Below, piece after piece: positions 1 to 9,482 of a stretch of DNA of 64,000 bases; the first letter of the stretch is position 1, and the number at the start of each line of letters is the position of its first letter. Where the stretch lies: positions 186,548-250,547 of the forward strand of contig NZ_QXNY01000004.1 of the NCBI RefSeq assembly GCF_003572205.1, in the 5' to 3' direction. The notes under the pieces are model-generated. The model saw nothing but the letters and a program-made list of their open reading frames with translations, searched no databases and was not told the origin of the DNA. A program made the position numbers and the translations under genes. The stretch comes from Algihabitans albus (GTDB lineage Bacteria > Pseudomonadota > Alphaproteobacteria > Kiloniellales > DSM-21159).

Positions 1-291
1 CAGGGAGAGGCAACCTTCCTCGTAGCCTGCATCCTCATCGGACACCCACAGAAGCTCGGGGTTCGCGAGCTGATGGGGTTGCGGCTCCTCACCTTCGCGC
101 GCCACGTCGACCACGATCACGCGCTTGAGCACACCGACCTGCGGTGCCGCCAAACCGATGCCGGGCGCCACGTACATCGTCTCCAGCATATCGTCCATCA
201 GCCGGCGAATATCATCATCGACGCGGTCGACGGGGTTGGCCCGTTGCTTCAGGCGAGGATCGGGAGCGGTCAGGATCGGGAGCTTGGCCAT
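1..291 (-). CDS. def: Peptide deformylase, N-terminal 97 residues (cut by the window edge)
   Basis: Removes the N-formyl group from nascent proteins in the cytoplasm. The visible part begins [16 protein letters not shown] and carries motif 1, [10 protein letters not shown] (about residues 44-53), and motif 2, EGCLS (92-96), whose Cys is a metal ligand. The HExxH motif 3 lies beyond the window edge. The ATG at 289-291 gives the usual deformylase N-terminus. The gene is divergent from rmuC across about 150 bases; def next to rmuC is common in alphaproteobacteria. No clear Shine-Dalgarno is seen, but the identification is secure. Confidence 0.95.
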   Translation of the reverse strand, partial: MAKLPILTAPDPRLKQRANPVDRVDDDIRRLMDDMLETMYVAPGIGLAAPQVGVLKRVIVVDVAREGEEPQPHQLANPELLWVSDEDAGYEEGCLSL

Positions 292-443
292 GGAGTCGTC
301 ATATCCAGTGGTGCCGCCAGTTGGCGCGTAGATTGAAATCGTTCCAACAAGAGCTATGCGGTGCATCGCGACCCGTCAAGGCGAGCGACTCGAAACGCGC
401 GTGCTAGCCTGTTGTCTTTCATTCGCCGCTTAGGGAACGGACT

Positions 444-1580
444 GTGCCTCTCAGCCCTGAACTCCTTCTGGCAGGATTCGCTCTGCTGCTGGTTCTGCTC
501 TTGGCCGTCGCAGTGCTGCGGCGCCCGAAGGGCGAAGACGCAAAAGCCGACCGGGCCGCCGAAGCCATAGCTTTGCAGGCACGCCTCACGGCCATGGCGG
601 AGAGCCAGGCCGCTACCCAGGCACAGATCGCCGAGGCTTTACGCAGCCAGGAACGCCAACTTGCCGAGGCGATGGACCTGCGTTTGGGCAACTTCACCCA
701 GCGGGTCGGCGAACGGCTGAACGAGCAGACCCGCACCCAGTCGACGGCCATGACCGATCTGCGTGAGCGCCTGGCCGTGATCGACCGGGCGCAAAAGAAC
801 ATCACCGAACTCTCGACCCAGGTCGTCGGGCTGCAGGACATCCTCTCGAACAAGCAGGCGCGGGGGGCGTTTGGCGAGGTGCAGCTCAAGGACCTTGTCC
901 AGTCGGCCCTGCCGCCGTCGGCTTATGACTTCCAGGCCACACTCGCGAACGGCCGGCGTGCCGACTGCCTGATCAAGCTCCCCAATCCACCGGGCCCGAT
1001 CGCGATCGATGCCAAGTTCCCGCTGGAAAGCTATCAAGCCTTGCGCCAAGCCGAAGAGGACTCGGCCCGGCTGGCCGCCCAGCGCGCTTTCGCCACGGAT
1101 CTTCGGAAGCATGTGAGGGACATCGCCGAGCGCTACATCGTTCCCGGCGAAACGGCGGAGTCCGCCCTGCTCTTCCTGCCGAGCGAAGCGGTCTACGCGG
1201 AGCTGCACGCCAACTTCGCCAATGTGGTGGAGGAAAGCTATCGGGCGCGGGTCTGGATCGTCTCCCCCACCACCATGATGGCCACTCTCAACACCGTGCG
1301 CGCGGTGCTGCGCGACGTTCGCATGCGCGAGCAGGCCAGCGTCATCCAGACGGAAGTGCAGACCATGCTGGAGGACGTCACACGGCTCGATCAGCGTGTC
1401 GGCAAGCTGGAGACCCACTTCGATCAGGCCAGCCGCGACATCCGGGATATCCGCATCTCCGCCGACAAGGTCACCAAGCGCGGCGAGCGCATCAAGGACC
1501 TGGAATTGGAAGACGAAGGTGCCGCCGGCCAGATCGCCGATACGGTCGCACCTCCGGCGCGGCCGCGATTGGTGGAGTGA
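444..1580 (+). CDS. rmuC: DNA recombination protein RmuC
   Basis: RmuC-family protein thought to limit recombination at inverted repeats; it carries a PD-(D/E)xK nuclease-like core. The sequence shows an N-terminal membrane anchor (about residues 5-25), a long coiled coil (about 30-130, rich in Ala, Glu, Gln and Arg), then the RmuC core with GAFGEVQLKDLVQ and IAIDAKFPLE. It has 378 residues, within the family range. It starts at GTG, preceded by an AGGGAAC-like ribosome site. It converges with creD, 30 bases apart. Confidence 0.93.
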   Translation: MPLSPELLLAGFALLLVLLLAVAVLRRPKGEDAKADRAAEAIALQARLTAMAESQAATQAQIAEALRSQERQLAEAMDLRLGNFTQRVGERLNEQTRTQSTAMTDLRERLAVIDRAQKNITELSTQVVGLQDILSNKQARGAFGEVQLKDLVQSALPPSAYDFQATLANGRRADCLIKLPNPPGPIAIDAKFPLESYQALRQAEEDSARLAAQRAFATDLRKHVRDIAERYIVPGETAESALLFLPSEAVYAELHANFANVVEESYRARVWIVSPTTMMATLNTVRAVLRDVRMREQASVIQTEVQTMLEDVTRLDQRVGKLETHFDQASRDIRDIRISADKVTKRGERIKDLELEDEGAAGQIADTVAPPARPRLVE

Positions 1581-1610
1581 AGCGCAGCAGCCGGCAGGGT
1601 CGGATCCTAC

Positions 1611-3029
1611 TCAGTTCGAGCCGACCGTTGCACTTTCGCCGTTTGTCTCGGTCTTGGTCTCGTTTCTCCACCCGACGTCGTACCAGTCGGTCCGCCGGGT
1701 CACGGCCATGACGGCCGTAAGAGCTACGAAGAGCGCAATCCCGCCGACCAGAAGCGCCAAGTCCTGTAGACCGATCAGCAGATAGAGACAGCCATAGAGT
1801 GCCGCCACCGTCAGGCCGAGACAGAGAGCGCGCTTGAAGCTGCCGAAGGCGCCGGCCGTGTAGAAGACCAGCTGCCCCACGATCGCAGCGGCAGCGATGG
1901 TATAGGCGGCCGCGAAGGTCATTTGCTCGGCCAGGGCCAGGAGCAGGAGATAAAAGAGCGCGAGAGCGCAACCGACCAAACCGTATTGGAGAATATGCAG
2001 TCGGTGGCGGCTGATCACTTCGTAGAGAAACAGCAACGTGAAGGTGAAGAGGATAAACAGCAGGCCGTACTTCGTCGTCCGTTTGCTCTGCTGGTATGTG
2101 TCGGCAGGCTGATAGAGACGTACTCCGAAGGCAGATGCCGCCAGCTCCGGAAGCCATGCCCCTTCCGCTCCGCCGATGCGCCAGATTTGTGGATAACGTC
2201 GGCCGAAATGAGACGTCGACCAACGCGCCGTGAAGCCTTCGTCGGAGACCTCGCTACTGACGGGTAGAAAGGCACCGTCGAAGCTCGGATGCGGCCAAGG
2301 CGAGGCAATCGTTACCGAAGTCGCTCGGCCAAGCGGCAGGATCGAGAATCGGCTGCTCCCATTTAGCGTTAGCGACGCAGCGAAGGTCAAAGGCCGGCCG
2401 AAGTCGTCGGGTCTCAAGGACAGATCGCTCTGAAGGCCTCCGGCCGTCGGGAGCAACAACAGAGACGACGAACCCGGCTCGGCAACCAGTATGTCTGAGT
2501 CCCATGCGATCTCCGGCGCCTCGGTCAGGCTCCGCTGGTCCTCCAGTCCCAAGAGCAGGCGGGCCTGACTCCAGTCCGGTTGGGTTCCCTCCAAAGAACT
2601 GGCCGGAGATCCTGCGAGAAAGAAATGTCCGCTGATCTTAAGAGCTAGGCGATAGACCACGACTTCGAAGGGGCCGCGGCTGCGGTGCTCAGGTTCCAGA
2701 GTCGCCTCGACATTATAGACATCGGGCAGCAGGACCAGATGTTCCTCCAGGATCGTTACGCGACCCTGCTCATCCGCCTGCTCGCGCCGAGCCGGTACCA
2801 GGAGAATCGGCCCGGCCAGGATTTGCGGCTGGCCCCAAAGATCGCCGATCTCCCGTTCCACCTGACGCTGCCGAACTTCGCGCTCATCGACCAGGTTCTG
2901 AACGAGCGACAAGGGGATCAACAGTCCCAGCGCCAACGTGGCGATCAGAAGAATCTTCAGGATCGGGTTGAAAGCCAGGGCATGAAACGGTTTTCGCGCC
3001 TCGCTTTGTGCTGCGAGCCTCCAAGGCAT
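1611..3029 (-). CDS. creD: CreD-family inner membrane protein
   Basis: Homologue of CreD (Pfam CreD), an inner-membrane protein of uncertain biochemical role; in gamma-proteobacteria it belongs to the CreBC regulon and affects beta-lactam tolerance. One N-terminal membrane helix (about residues 20-42) is followed by a large periplasmic domain and a cluster of about five C-terminal helices. The start at 3027-3029 has GGAGAGG 4 bases upstream; the frame is open further upstream but without a ribosome site. It has 472 residues, about family length. No creBC genes are adjacent, so its regulation here is unknown. Confidence 0.86.
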   Translation of the reverse strand: MPWRLAAQSEARKPFHALAFNPILKILLIATLALGLLIPLSLVQNLVDEREVRQRQVEREIGDLWGQPQILAGPILLVPARREQADEQGRVTILEEHLVLLPDVYNVEATLEPEHRSRGPFEVVVYRLALKISGHFFLAGSPASSLEGTQPDWSQARLLLGLEDQRSLTEAPEIAWDSDILVAEPGSSSLLLLPTAGGLQSDLSLRPDDFGRPLTFAASLTLNGSSRFSILPLGRATSVTIASPWPHPSFDGAFLPVSSEVSDEGFTARWSTSHFGRRYPQIWRIGGAEGAWLPELAASAFGVRLYQPADTYQQSKRTTKYGLLFILFTFTLLFLYEVISRHRLHILQYGLVGCALALFYLLLLALAEQMTFAAAYTIAAAAIVGQLVFYTAGAFGSFKRALCLGLTVAALYGCLYLLIGLQDLALLVGGIALFVALTAVMAVTRRTDWYDVGWRNETKTETNGESATVGSN

Positions 3030-3206
3030 CGACCTCTCCTTCACGCCGGAACCAGCCTGTAGAGTCGCTGATGGATCAGGCGTAGCAAAGGAGCCGATGC
3101 GGCAAGAGCGCGGCCAATCGCGGCTTGGGAAAGGCAACAGCGCCCGGTTCCGGACGCATGATCGGATCGGAAACTAGGGCCGGCCGATCGCGGTCCGGTT
3201 CGGCGG

Positions 3207-4622
3207 TCAGTTCTGCACGCGCGCGCGATAGGTCAGGGTTGCCGTGCCATTGGCCGGAACGGTCACCGTCCAGGTCAAACGCTCCGCCGTCCTCTGTTCG
3301 TGCGGCAGACTTTCCTCGAGGATTTGGGTGCCTCGGGGGAACCGACCGATCAACTGAACCTCCAACGGCTCCGACTTGGCGTTGGTCACTTGAATTTCCT
3401 GACCGGACTCGAAGGCGCGGTCGCCCAGGCGCTCAAAGGTCGTGCGGCGGGCCACGGCGGTCACGTCGAAGGCACGGCCAAGCGACAGCTCCACCTCGCC
3501 GCCAACCGGCGTGTGACCGATCCCGGCTTCGCCCGTGAAAACCGGTTGACCCTCGTCCTCATCGAGCGCCTCGTAGACGCGGATGGTCCCAGCCGGCAAG
3601 GGGCGCTCGTCCGTGCGCGCAGGGTTGTCGAACACCAGTTCCAGGTTCGCCTGCACCGGGCCGATCTCGTCGGGCCCGCCCAGGCTCGCCAGTCCGTCGA
3701 AGCTGTAACGCCGCTCGGCCGGGATATCGGTCAGTTGAAACAAGGCCACCTGCTTGCGCTCACCCGGCTCCAAAGTGATTTCCAGACCCGTATCGTAGAG
3801 GTAGCGATCGCCGGTCTCCACCGGCGCCATGACGGTATCCATCGCCACCATGGACTCGGCCTGGCCGCGCGCCATCATCGGCGGCGGTGCCAGACTCTTG
3901 CGAGAAACTTCTCCCGCGACCAGCCGCAGATCGGCGAAAGCGAAACGGGTGCGCAAGTTGTTGCTCAGAGTGACATGGGCCGTCAGATCGACCGTGCCGT
4001 CGGGTGCCAGATCGGCAACGTAGTCAGCCTGCCAGTTCATTCCGTCAGTCAGGTAGCCGAAGGTCAGTTCGGCCGGCCGCGCCTCGGCACTGTCCAGCGT
4101 GACCTCCAGACCGCCCTTGGCCCGCAGAGCCTGCTCGTTCGGCTCGGGCAAGGCTTCTAAGGCAATGCGGCCCGGCGGGTTGAGTTCCACCCGTCCCTCG
4201 ATCTCAAGCACCAGACCGCCATGCAGGGAAAGCAGACGCGCCGGCCGCGTCGTCTCTTCCCCCGTGTTCGGATTGGTCGTGACGTAGAGTACGCGACGTC
4301 CGACCATCTCCTCCAACAGCCGACTGGGATTGAGGTCTGCCGCGCGTAGACTGCGGGCCACCAGCCCGACGCCCTCTTCGCTGCTGTAGACCCGCAAGCT
4401 CCCAAGGATCAACTGCTCGCTCAGCCCTTCGATCTGCAGGGTGTTGCGTCCGGCGACCAGCGGCGCCCATCGGCGGTCGTGCACCAGAGCCAAGCCATTC
4501 TGATAGACAGTCAGCGTGAGACCGCGCTGGGCTTCGGTCGAGAGATCCCGCTCTACGGCAGCCGCCGGTGTGGCAAGCAGCAAAGACAGAGCGGCTGCGG
4601 CGGTAAGAAGGCGAAAGTTCAT
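3207..4622 (-). CDS. Secreted DUF4139 domain protein
   Basis: It starts with a clear signal peptide (MNFRLLTAAAALSLLLATPAAA) and continues as a 450-residue beta-rich protein matching the DUF4139 family by its overall pattern: an N-terminal 'LTVYQNGLALVHDRR' segment, a central 'YLTDGMNWQADYVADL' segment and a C-terminal conserved beta domain ending 'NGTATLTYRARVQN'. The product is probably periplasmic or outer-membrane associated. No enzymatic motif is visible and the function is unknown. It lies between creD and recR on the same strand, with gaps of 177 and 89 bases, so it is probably its own transcription unit. Confidence 0.8.
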   Translation of the reverse strand: MNFRLLTAAAALSLLLATPAAAVERDLSTEAQRGLTLTVYQNGLALVHDRRWAPLVAGRNTLQIEGLSEQLILGSLRVYSSEEGVGLVARSLRAADLNPSRLLEEMVGRRVLYVTTNPNTGEETTRPARLLSLHGGLVLEIEGRVELNPPGRIALEALPEPNEQALRAKGGLEVTLDSAEARPAELTFGYLTDGMNWQADYVADLAPDGTVDLTAHVTLSNNLRTRFAFADLRLVAGEVSRKSLAPPPMMARGQAESMVAMDTVMAPVETGDRYLYDTGLEITLEPGERKQVALFQLTDIPAERRYSFDGLASLGGPDEIGPVQANLELVFDNPARTDERPLPAGTIRVYEALDEDEGQPVFTGEAGIGHTPVGGEVELSLGRAFDVTAVARRTTFERLGDRAFESGQEIQVTNAKSEPLEVQLIGRFPRGTQILEESLPHEQRTAERLTWTVTVPANGTATLTYRARVQN

Positions 4623-4711
4623 GGAGGTTGATCTCGCTTCGGTAGATTGATTTTACATCAAACCTCGCCACCCATTGCGGCGGGAGTTTGGCGGAGCTGT
4701 TGGCATTCGCC

Positions 4712-5305
4712 CTATGCCGGTCGACGTTGGCGGAAGGCGGCAGAGAGCGTTCCATCGTCCAGATAGTCAAGCTCGCCGCCAACCGGCAACCCCTGGGCGA
4801 GGCGTGTGATCGTCACGCCCAAAGGTTCCAGCCGTTCGGCGATGTAGTGGGCGGTGGTCTGGCCGTCGACGGTCGCACCGAGTGCCAGGATCACCTCGGT
4901 CACTTCCACCGCCGCGGCACGATCCAACAGCCCGGCGACATTAAGCTGTTCCGGCCCGCGGCCGTCGAGCGCGGAAAGGGTTCCGCCCAGCACGTGGTAA
5001 CGGCCGCGATAGACGCCGGAGCGCTCGATCGCCCAAAGATCGCCCACCTCTTCGACAACACAGAGAAGATGCGCTTCACGCTTCGGCTCGGCACAGATCC
5101 CGCAGGGATTGCGATCGTCGAGGTTGGCGCAGATGGAGCACGGCCGGATGGCTTCGGAGGCGCGCAACAGAGCCTCGCCCAGGGGGCGCAGCAGGGACTC
5201 CCGCTTGACGATCAAGGCCAACGCGGCCCGTCGTGCCGACCGCGGCCCCAGGCCTGGCAAACGCGCCAGCAGGTGAATCATGCGCTCGATTTCGGACGCG
5301 GGCAT
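4712..5305 (-). CDS. recR: Recombination mediator RecR
   Basis: Part of the RecFOR pathway that loads RecA on gapped DNA. It has the N-terminal helix-hairpin-helix ([20 protein letters not shown]), a C4 zinc finger (CSIC...CGIC, about residues 57-72), a Toprim domain with the glutamate-rich [15 protein letters not shown], and a C-terminal helix. The ATG at 5303-5305 is preceded by GGGAGG and gives 197 residues, the normal length. An upstream in-frame extension exists but does not resemble RecR. The usual partners dnaX and ybaB are not adjacent; the gene is divergent from the M16 operon. Confidence 0.97.
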   Translation of the reverse strand: MPASEIERMIHLLARLPGLGPRSARRAALALIVKRESLLRPLGEALLRASEAIRPCSICANLDDRNPCGICAEPKREAHLLCVVEEVGDLWAIERSGVYRGRYHVLGGTLSALDGRGPEQLNVAGLLDRAAAVEVTEVILALGATVDGQTTAHYIAERLEPLGVTITRLAQGLPVGGELDYLDDGTLSAAFRQRRPA

Positions 5306-5539
5306 CTGCCCTCCCACACAACTCGGCCAACGACCCGGCCAGGGACTCGATAACACGGACGGCTCCAGGGTCTTCGACTTAACCTGCCGAGACCGGGGCG
5401 TCCATCGTCGCACCGATCATCCCTGCGCCTGTGCCTCCGGCGACGCACAGGCGCATCGCGGCAGACGGATGACGTAAATTTAACCGGCTCCTGGGTTTCT
5501 TTCCTTGGCCCCGCCGACAATATGTGGAGGTCATAACGC

Positions 5540-5575
5540 ATGGCGGCCGCTCTCGCCGCGCCGCGAGTCCGATGA
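5540..5575 (+). CDS. Possible 11-codon leader ORF upstream of the M16 operon
   Basis: ATG at 5540 is preceded by GGAGG with a 9-base spacer, a better ribosome site than that of the M16 gene. It encodes MAAALAAPRVR and stops at TGA (5573-5575), 9 bases before the M16 start and in the same frame. The sequence around the stop doubles as the Shine-Dalgarno-like GATGAGG of the next gene. This fits a leader peptide with translational coupling, but it may be chance or an old start cut off by a stop codon. Confidence 0.35.
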   Translation: MAAALAAPRVR

Positions 5576-5584
5576 GGTACCAGT

Positions 5585-6982
5585 ATGTTCGACGCTTATC
5601 ATCCGGCTAGCCCAGCAGTGTTGCGATCCGGCGGGCTGCGGGCCGGTCTGGCACTTCTGGCAGCCATCACCCTGCTGGGCATTCTGCGCGGGCCAGCTGC
5701 GGCCCAGGTCTTCGAACCCGAGACCTTCACTCTGGACAATGGCCTTCAGGTGGTGGTGGTCGAGAACAGGCGCGCCCCGATCGTCACCCACATGCTTTGG
5801 TACAAGGTCGGTTCGGCCGACGAACCGCGCGGTCAGTCGGGAATCGCCCACTTCCTGGAACATCTGATGTTCAAGGGGACGGACAGCCTTGCGCCGGGCG
5901 AGTTCTCCGACATCGTCGCCCGCAACGGCGGGCGCGAAAACGCCTTCACGTCCCTCGACTACACAGCCTACTTCCAGACGGTCGCAAAGGATCGCCTGGA
6001 ACTGATGATGCGCAACGAGGCCGACCGCATGCACAATCTGGTGCTCAGCGACGAGGTGGTGGTGCCCGAGCGTGACGTGGTGCTGGAGGAGCGTAGCAGC
6101 CGGACCGACAACGATCCTTCCAGCCAGCTTTGGGAAATGGTTCGCGCCAACCTCTATCTGCACCATCCCTACGGCACACCTGTCATCGGCTGGCAGCAGG
6201 AGATCGAGGCTCTCGACACCGAAGACGCGCTGGCCTTCTACGACCGTTGGTATGCGCCCAACAATGCGGTTCTGGTAATCTCCGGCGATGTGACGGTGGA
6301 GGAGGTACGCCCGCTGGCCGAACGCTACTACGGCGTGGTGCCGCACAAGCCGGTGCCGGAGCGGATCAGAGTGCAGGAGCCGCAGCAATGGGCCGGCCGT
6401 CGGGTCGAATTGTCGAGCCCACGCGTGGGTCAGCCATCGGTTTCCGTCGCCTATCTGGCGCCCAGCTTCCGAACCTCCCGGTTAGCTGAGATGCCCGAGC
6501 GTCCCTATGCCCTGCAAGTCCTCAGCGAAGTGCTGGGCGGCAGCACGGGCCGCCTCTACCGCTCTCTCGTGATCGAGCAGGGCCTGGCCGCCGGGGCCGG
6601 CAACAGCTACGACGGTTCCAGTCTGGACGGCACGCACTATACCTTCTGGGCTTCGCCACGACCCGGAGTGGAGGTCGAGGCTGTCGAGACCGCGCTGAGG
6701 GCGGAGATCGAGGCCGCCCTCGACGAGGGTGTGACCGCAGATGAGGTTCGGGAGGCGACGACACGCCTGACCGCCCAAGCGATCTACGCACGCGACAGCG
6801 TCGGCGCCGCTCCACGCATCATCGGGGCGGCCCTGGCGACCGGCTCGACGATCGAAGACCTGGAGGATTGGCCCAACCGGATCGCGGCGGTGACGGCCGA
6901 GCAGGTGACGCAAGCACTCCGGGACCTGATAGATCCCGCCCGCTCCGTCACCGGTATCCTGCGCAGCGAGCCCACGACATGA
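5585..6982 (+). CDS. M16 family zinc metallopeptidase, catalytic subunit
   Basis: Pitrilysin/insulinase-type peptidase, exported by a signal peptide (cleavage predicted after about residue 41, AAAQ). The inverted zinc motif HFLEH lies at residues 89-93, with the distal Glu at about 169 (ERDVVLEER), giving the HxxEH-x(76)-E set of M16 enzymes. The C-terminal half (RLYRSLVIEQGLAAGAG) lacks the Arg...Tyr pair normal in that domain, and the downstream gene has it. It has 465 residues. The start is preceded by GATGAGG. It forms an operon with the next M16 gene, 14 bases away. Confidence 0.93.
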   Translation: MFDAYHPASPAVLRSGGLRAGLALLAAITLLGILRGPAAAQVFEPETFTLDNGLQVVVVENRRAPIVTHMLWYKVGSADEPRGQSGIAHFLEHLMFKGTDSLAPGEFSDIVARNGGRENAFTSLDYTAYFQTVAKDRLELMMRNEADRMHNLVLSDEVVVPERDVVLEERSSRTDNDPSSQLWEMVRANLYLHHPYGTPVIGWQQEIEALDTEDALAFYDRWYAPNNAVLVISGDVTVEEVRPLAERYYGVVPHKPVPERIRVQEPQQWAGRRVELSSPRVGQPSVSVAYLAPSFRTSRLAEMPERPYALQVLSEVLGGSTGRLYRSLVIEQGLAAGAGNSYDGSSLDGTHYTFWASPRPGVEVEAVETALRAEIEAALDEGVTADEVREATTRLTAQAIYARDSVGAAPRIIGAALATGSTIEDLEDWPNRIAAVTAEQVTQALRDLIDPARSVTGILRSEPTT

Positions 6983-6996
6983 CGGAGGCCCACCAG

Positions 6997-8412
6997 ATGA
7001 TCCATTACGTGACCGGGCCCCATCATACGACCGAAGCCCCGCGTATCACCCTCGCCCGACCTGTCGCGTCGAGAGCACTCCCGTTTCTGCTCGTTCTGGC
7101 TGCGTTCGCCTTCGCCCTTCTGCCCCGTTCCGCCGTCGCGATTGACGTACAGCGAGTCGTCTCGCCCGGCGGGATCGAGGCCTGGCTGATCGAAGACAAC
7201 TCCAATCCGATCATCGCGCTTCAGGTGGTCTTCGCCGGTGGCGCGGCCGGCGACCCGAACGGCAAGGCCGGAGTCGCACGCATGGCTGCGGCAACTCTGG
7301 ACGAAGGCGCCGGAGAACTCGACTCCCAGGCATTTCAGAAAGAACTGGCCGATCTCTCGATCCAGCTCGGCTTCCGGGCCGGCCTTGACAGTTTCTCCGG
7401 CTCCCTGACGACCCTGACGCGCAACCGCGATCGCGCTTTCGACCTGCTGCGGCTGTCCTTGACCGAGCCGCGCTTCGATGCCGAACCGGTCGAGCGTATC
7501 CGCCAGCAACTCATCGTTCGCGCGCAGCGCAATGCCGTCGATCCTGACGCCATCGCCTGGTCGACGCTGATGGCAACGCTCTATCCGGAACATCCTTACG
7601 GCCGCCAACGCGACGGTACGTCCGAAACCCTGGCGGCAGTCGAGACCTCCGACCTCCAGACTTTCACCGCCGAGCGACTGGCGCGCGACAATCTCTACGT
7701 CGGTGTTGCCGGCGACATTTCGCCGGAAGAGCTTGGACCGCTGCTCGACAGCACCTTTGGCGCCTTGCCTGCGGAGGCCGCGCCGCTGGATCTGCCCGAG
7801 ATCGATCCATCCGCCGACGGCGGTACGGTGGTGATCGACCAGGAGGTGCCGCAATCGGTCGTGGCCCTGGGCCAGAGCGGCCTGCAGCGGGCTGATCCGG
7901 ACTACTACACGGCCTACGCCGTCAACTACATCCTGGGCGGCGGCGGCTTCGCGTCGCGCCTCTATGAAGAGGTCCGCGAGAAACGGGGATTGGCCTACGG
8001 CGTCTACAGCTACCTGCAGCCCCTCGACCGCTCGGCCCTGGTGCTCAGCGGCGTCGCAACCGCCAACGCCCGTGTCGCCGAGAGCCTTGAGATCATCCGC
8101 GCGGAATGGGCACGCATGGCCGCGGACGGTCCCACCGCAGAGGAACTGACCAACGCCAAAACCTATCTCACCGGCTCCTTCCCCTTGCGCTTCGATTCCA
8201 CGGGGTCGCTGGCCGATATCCTGGCCGGCATGCAGTTTGAGAGCCTCGGGATCGACTATCTGGACCGGCGCAACAACTACATAGAGGCGATCACTCTGGA
8301 GGACGCCAAGCGCGTCGCTGCCACGCTCTATAAGCCGGAAGAGCTGACCGCCGTCGTCGTCGGCCAACCTGAGAACGTAGAGGCGACCCGCGCCGCACCC
8401 GACGGAAGTTGA
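6997..8412 (+). CDS. M16 family peptidase-like protein, partner subunit
   Basis: Second M16 protein, with a membrane/signal segment near its N-terminus (PFLLVLAAFAFALLPRSAVA). In place of HxxEH it has ARMAAATLDEG, so it lacks the zinc site. It keeps the C-terminal substrate-binding pair in EKRGLAYGVYSY. With the preceding gene this looks like the bacterial two-subunit M16B arrangement, where one subunit supplies zinc and the other the Arg/Tyr pair. ATG 6997 has GGAGG 8 bases upstream; ATG 6979, overlapping the previous stop as ATGA, is an alternative. 471 residues from the chosen start. Confidence 0.91.
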   Translation: MIHYVTGPHHTTEAPRITLARPVASRALPFLLVLAAFAFALLPRSAVAIDVQRVVSPGGIEAWLIEDNSNPIIALQVVFAGGAAGDPNGKAGVARMAAATLDEGAGELDSQAFQKELADLSIQLGFRAGLDSFSGSLTTLTRNRDRAFDLLRLSLTEPRFDAEPVERIRQQLIVRAQRNAVDPDAIAWSTLMATLYPEHPYGRQRDGTSETLAAVETSDLQTFTAERLARDNLYVGVAGDISPEELGPLLDSTFGALPAEAAPLDLPEIDPSADGGTVVIDQEVPQSVVALGQSGLQRADPDYYTAYAVNYILGGGGFASRLYEEVREKRGLAYGVYSYLQPLDRSALVLSGVATANARVAESLEIIRAEWARMAADGPTAEELTNAKTYLTGSFPLRFDSTGSLADILAGMQFESLGIDYLDRRNNYIEAITLEDAKRVAATLYKPEELTAVVVGQPENVEATRAAPDGS

Positions 8413-8546
8413 CCCTCCAGCCTCCGCCGAGACCGGCGGTCTGACGACAAAAAGCGGAGAGCCGCCACCAGGATTACGTGCTATCGCCAAGTCTTCGGAA
8501 GACGGAGGGCAGGGCGATCTCGAAAACCGTCAGACAACTGGAGGGC

Positions 8547-9482
8547 ATGAGCGCCGGCGTCTGGGCCTTGGTCCTGACCTTGTCTGTCGTCTGGGGCGGA
8601 GCCTTCTTCTTCGTCGGTGTCGCCGTCACCGAGCTGCCGCCTCTGACAATCGTCCTGCTACGCGTCGGGCTGGCCGCCCTGACGCTGCACTTGGTGCTGC
8701 GGCTGACCGGTCAAAGCCTGCCGGCGAGCCCGGCCATCTGGTTGACCTTCTTCGGCATGGGGCTGCTCAACAACGCTATTCCCTTCAGCTTGCTCGTCTG
8801 GGGTCAGACCCATATCGCCTCCGGCCTTGCGGCGATCCTGAACGCCACCACGCCGCTGTTCGGGGTCATCGTCGCGGGTACCCTACTGGCCGACGAACGC
8901 GCGACCTGGCCGAAGGTTGCGGGCGTCGCCATAGGCTTCGCCGGGGCCATGGTGATGATCGGTATCGGCGCGCTTGAAGGAGTGGGAGCCGACCTCTTCG
9001 CCCAACTGGCCTGCCTCGGAGCTGCCCTTTCCTACGCCTTTGCCGGCGCTTTCGGTCGACGTTTCAAGCGGTTGGGCGTGACGCCGCTGCAGACCGCGAC
9101 CGGTCAAGTCACCGCCTCGAGTCTTCTGCTGCTACCGTTCCCACTCTTCTTCGAACGTCCCTGGACGCTGCCCCCGCCAAGCCTGGAGACTTGGCTCGCA
9201 GTCCTTGCCCTGGCGATTCTGGCGACGGCCTTCGCCTATATTCTCTATTTCCGGATTCTGGCGGCAGCCGGCGCGACCAATCTGTTGCTGGTCACCTTCC
9301 TGGTTCCGGTTACGGCGATCCTGCTCGGCTCCCTGATTCTGGGCGAGCGTTTGTCGGTCGAGCATTTCGCCGGTATGGCACTAATTGCCCTCGGCCTCGC
9401 AGCCATCGACGGTCGGCCGCTACGCTGGGCCAGGAGCCGGCGCAATCGGCGCAGCCAACCGACCGATCACGATCAGCTCTAG
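8547..9482 (+). CDS. EamA/DMT family transporter
   Basis: Ten-helix drug/metabolite transporter made of two EamA repeats: the first from about residue 5 (LSVVWGGAFFFVGVAV), the second from about 150 (CLGAALSYAFAGAFGRRFK). The substrate cannot be told from the sequence. ATG 8547 is preceded by GGAGGGC and gives 311 residues, normal for the family; a GTG at 8478 in the same frame has no ribosome site. The stop overlaps the stop of the convergent PAS gene by 4 bases. Confidence 0.88.
   Translation: MSAGVWALVLTLSVVWGGAFFFVGVAVTELPPLTIVLLRVGLAALTLHLVLRLTGQSLPASPAIWLTFFGMGLLNNAIPFSLLVWGQTHIASGLAAILNATTPLFGVIVAGTLLADERATWPKVAGVAIGFAGAMVMIGIGALEGVGADLFAQLACLGAALSYAFAGAFGRRFKRLGVTPLQTATGQVTASSLLLLPFPLFFERPWTLPPPSLETWLAVLALAILATAFAYILYFRILAAAGATNLLLVTFLVPVTAILLGSLILGERLSVEHFAGMALIALGLAAIDGRPLRWARSRRNRRSQPTDHDQL

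Noticed and set aside
6784-8490. 568-codon open frame on the minus strand
   Set aside because: It lies antisense to the M16 partner gene, has shadow-type Arg/Gly-rich composition and no family motif, whereas the plus strand encodes a clear protein.
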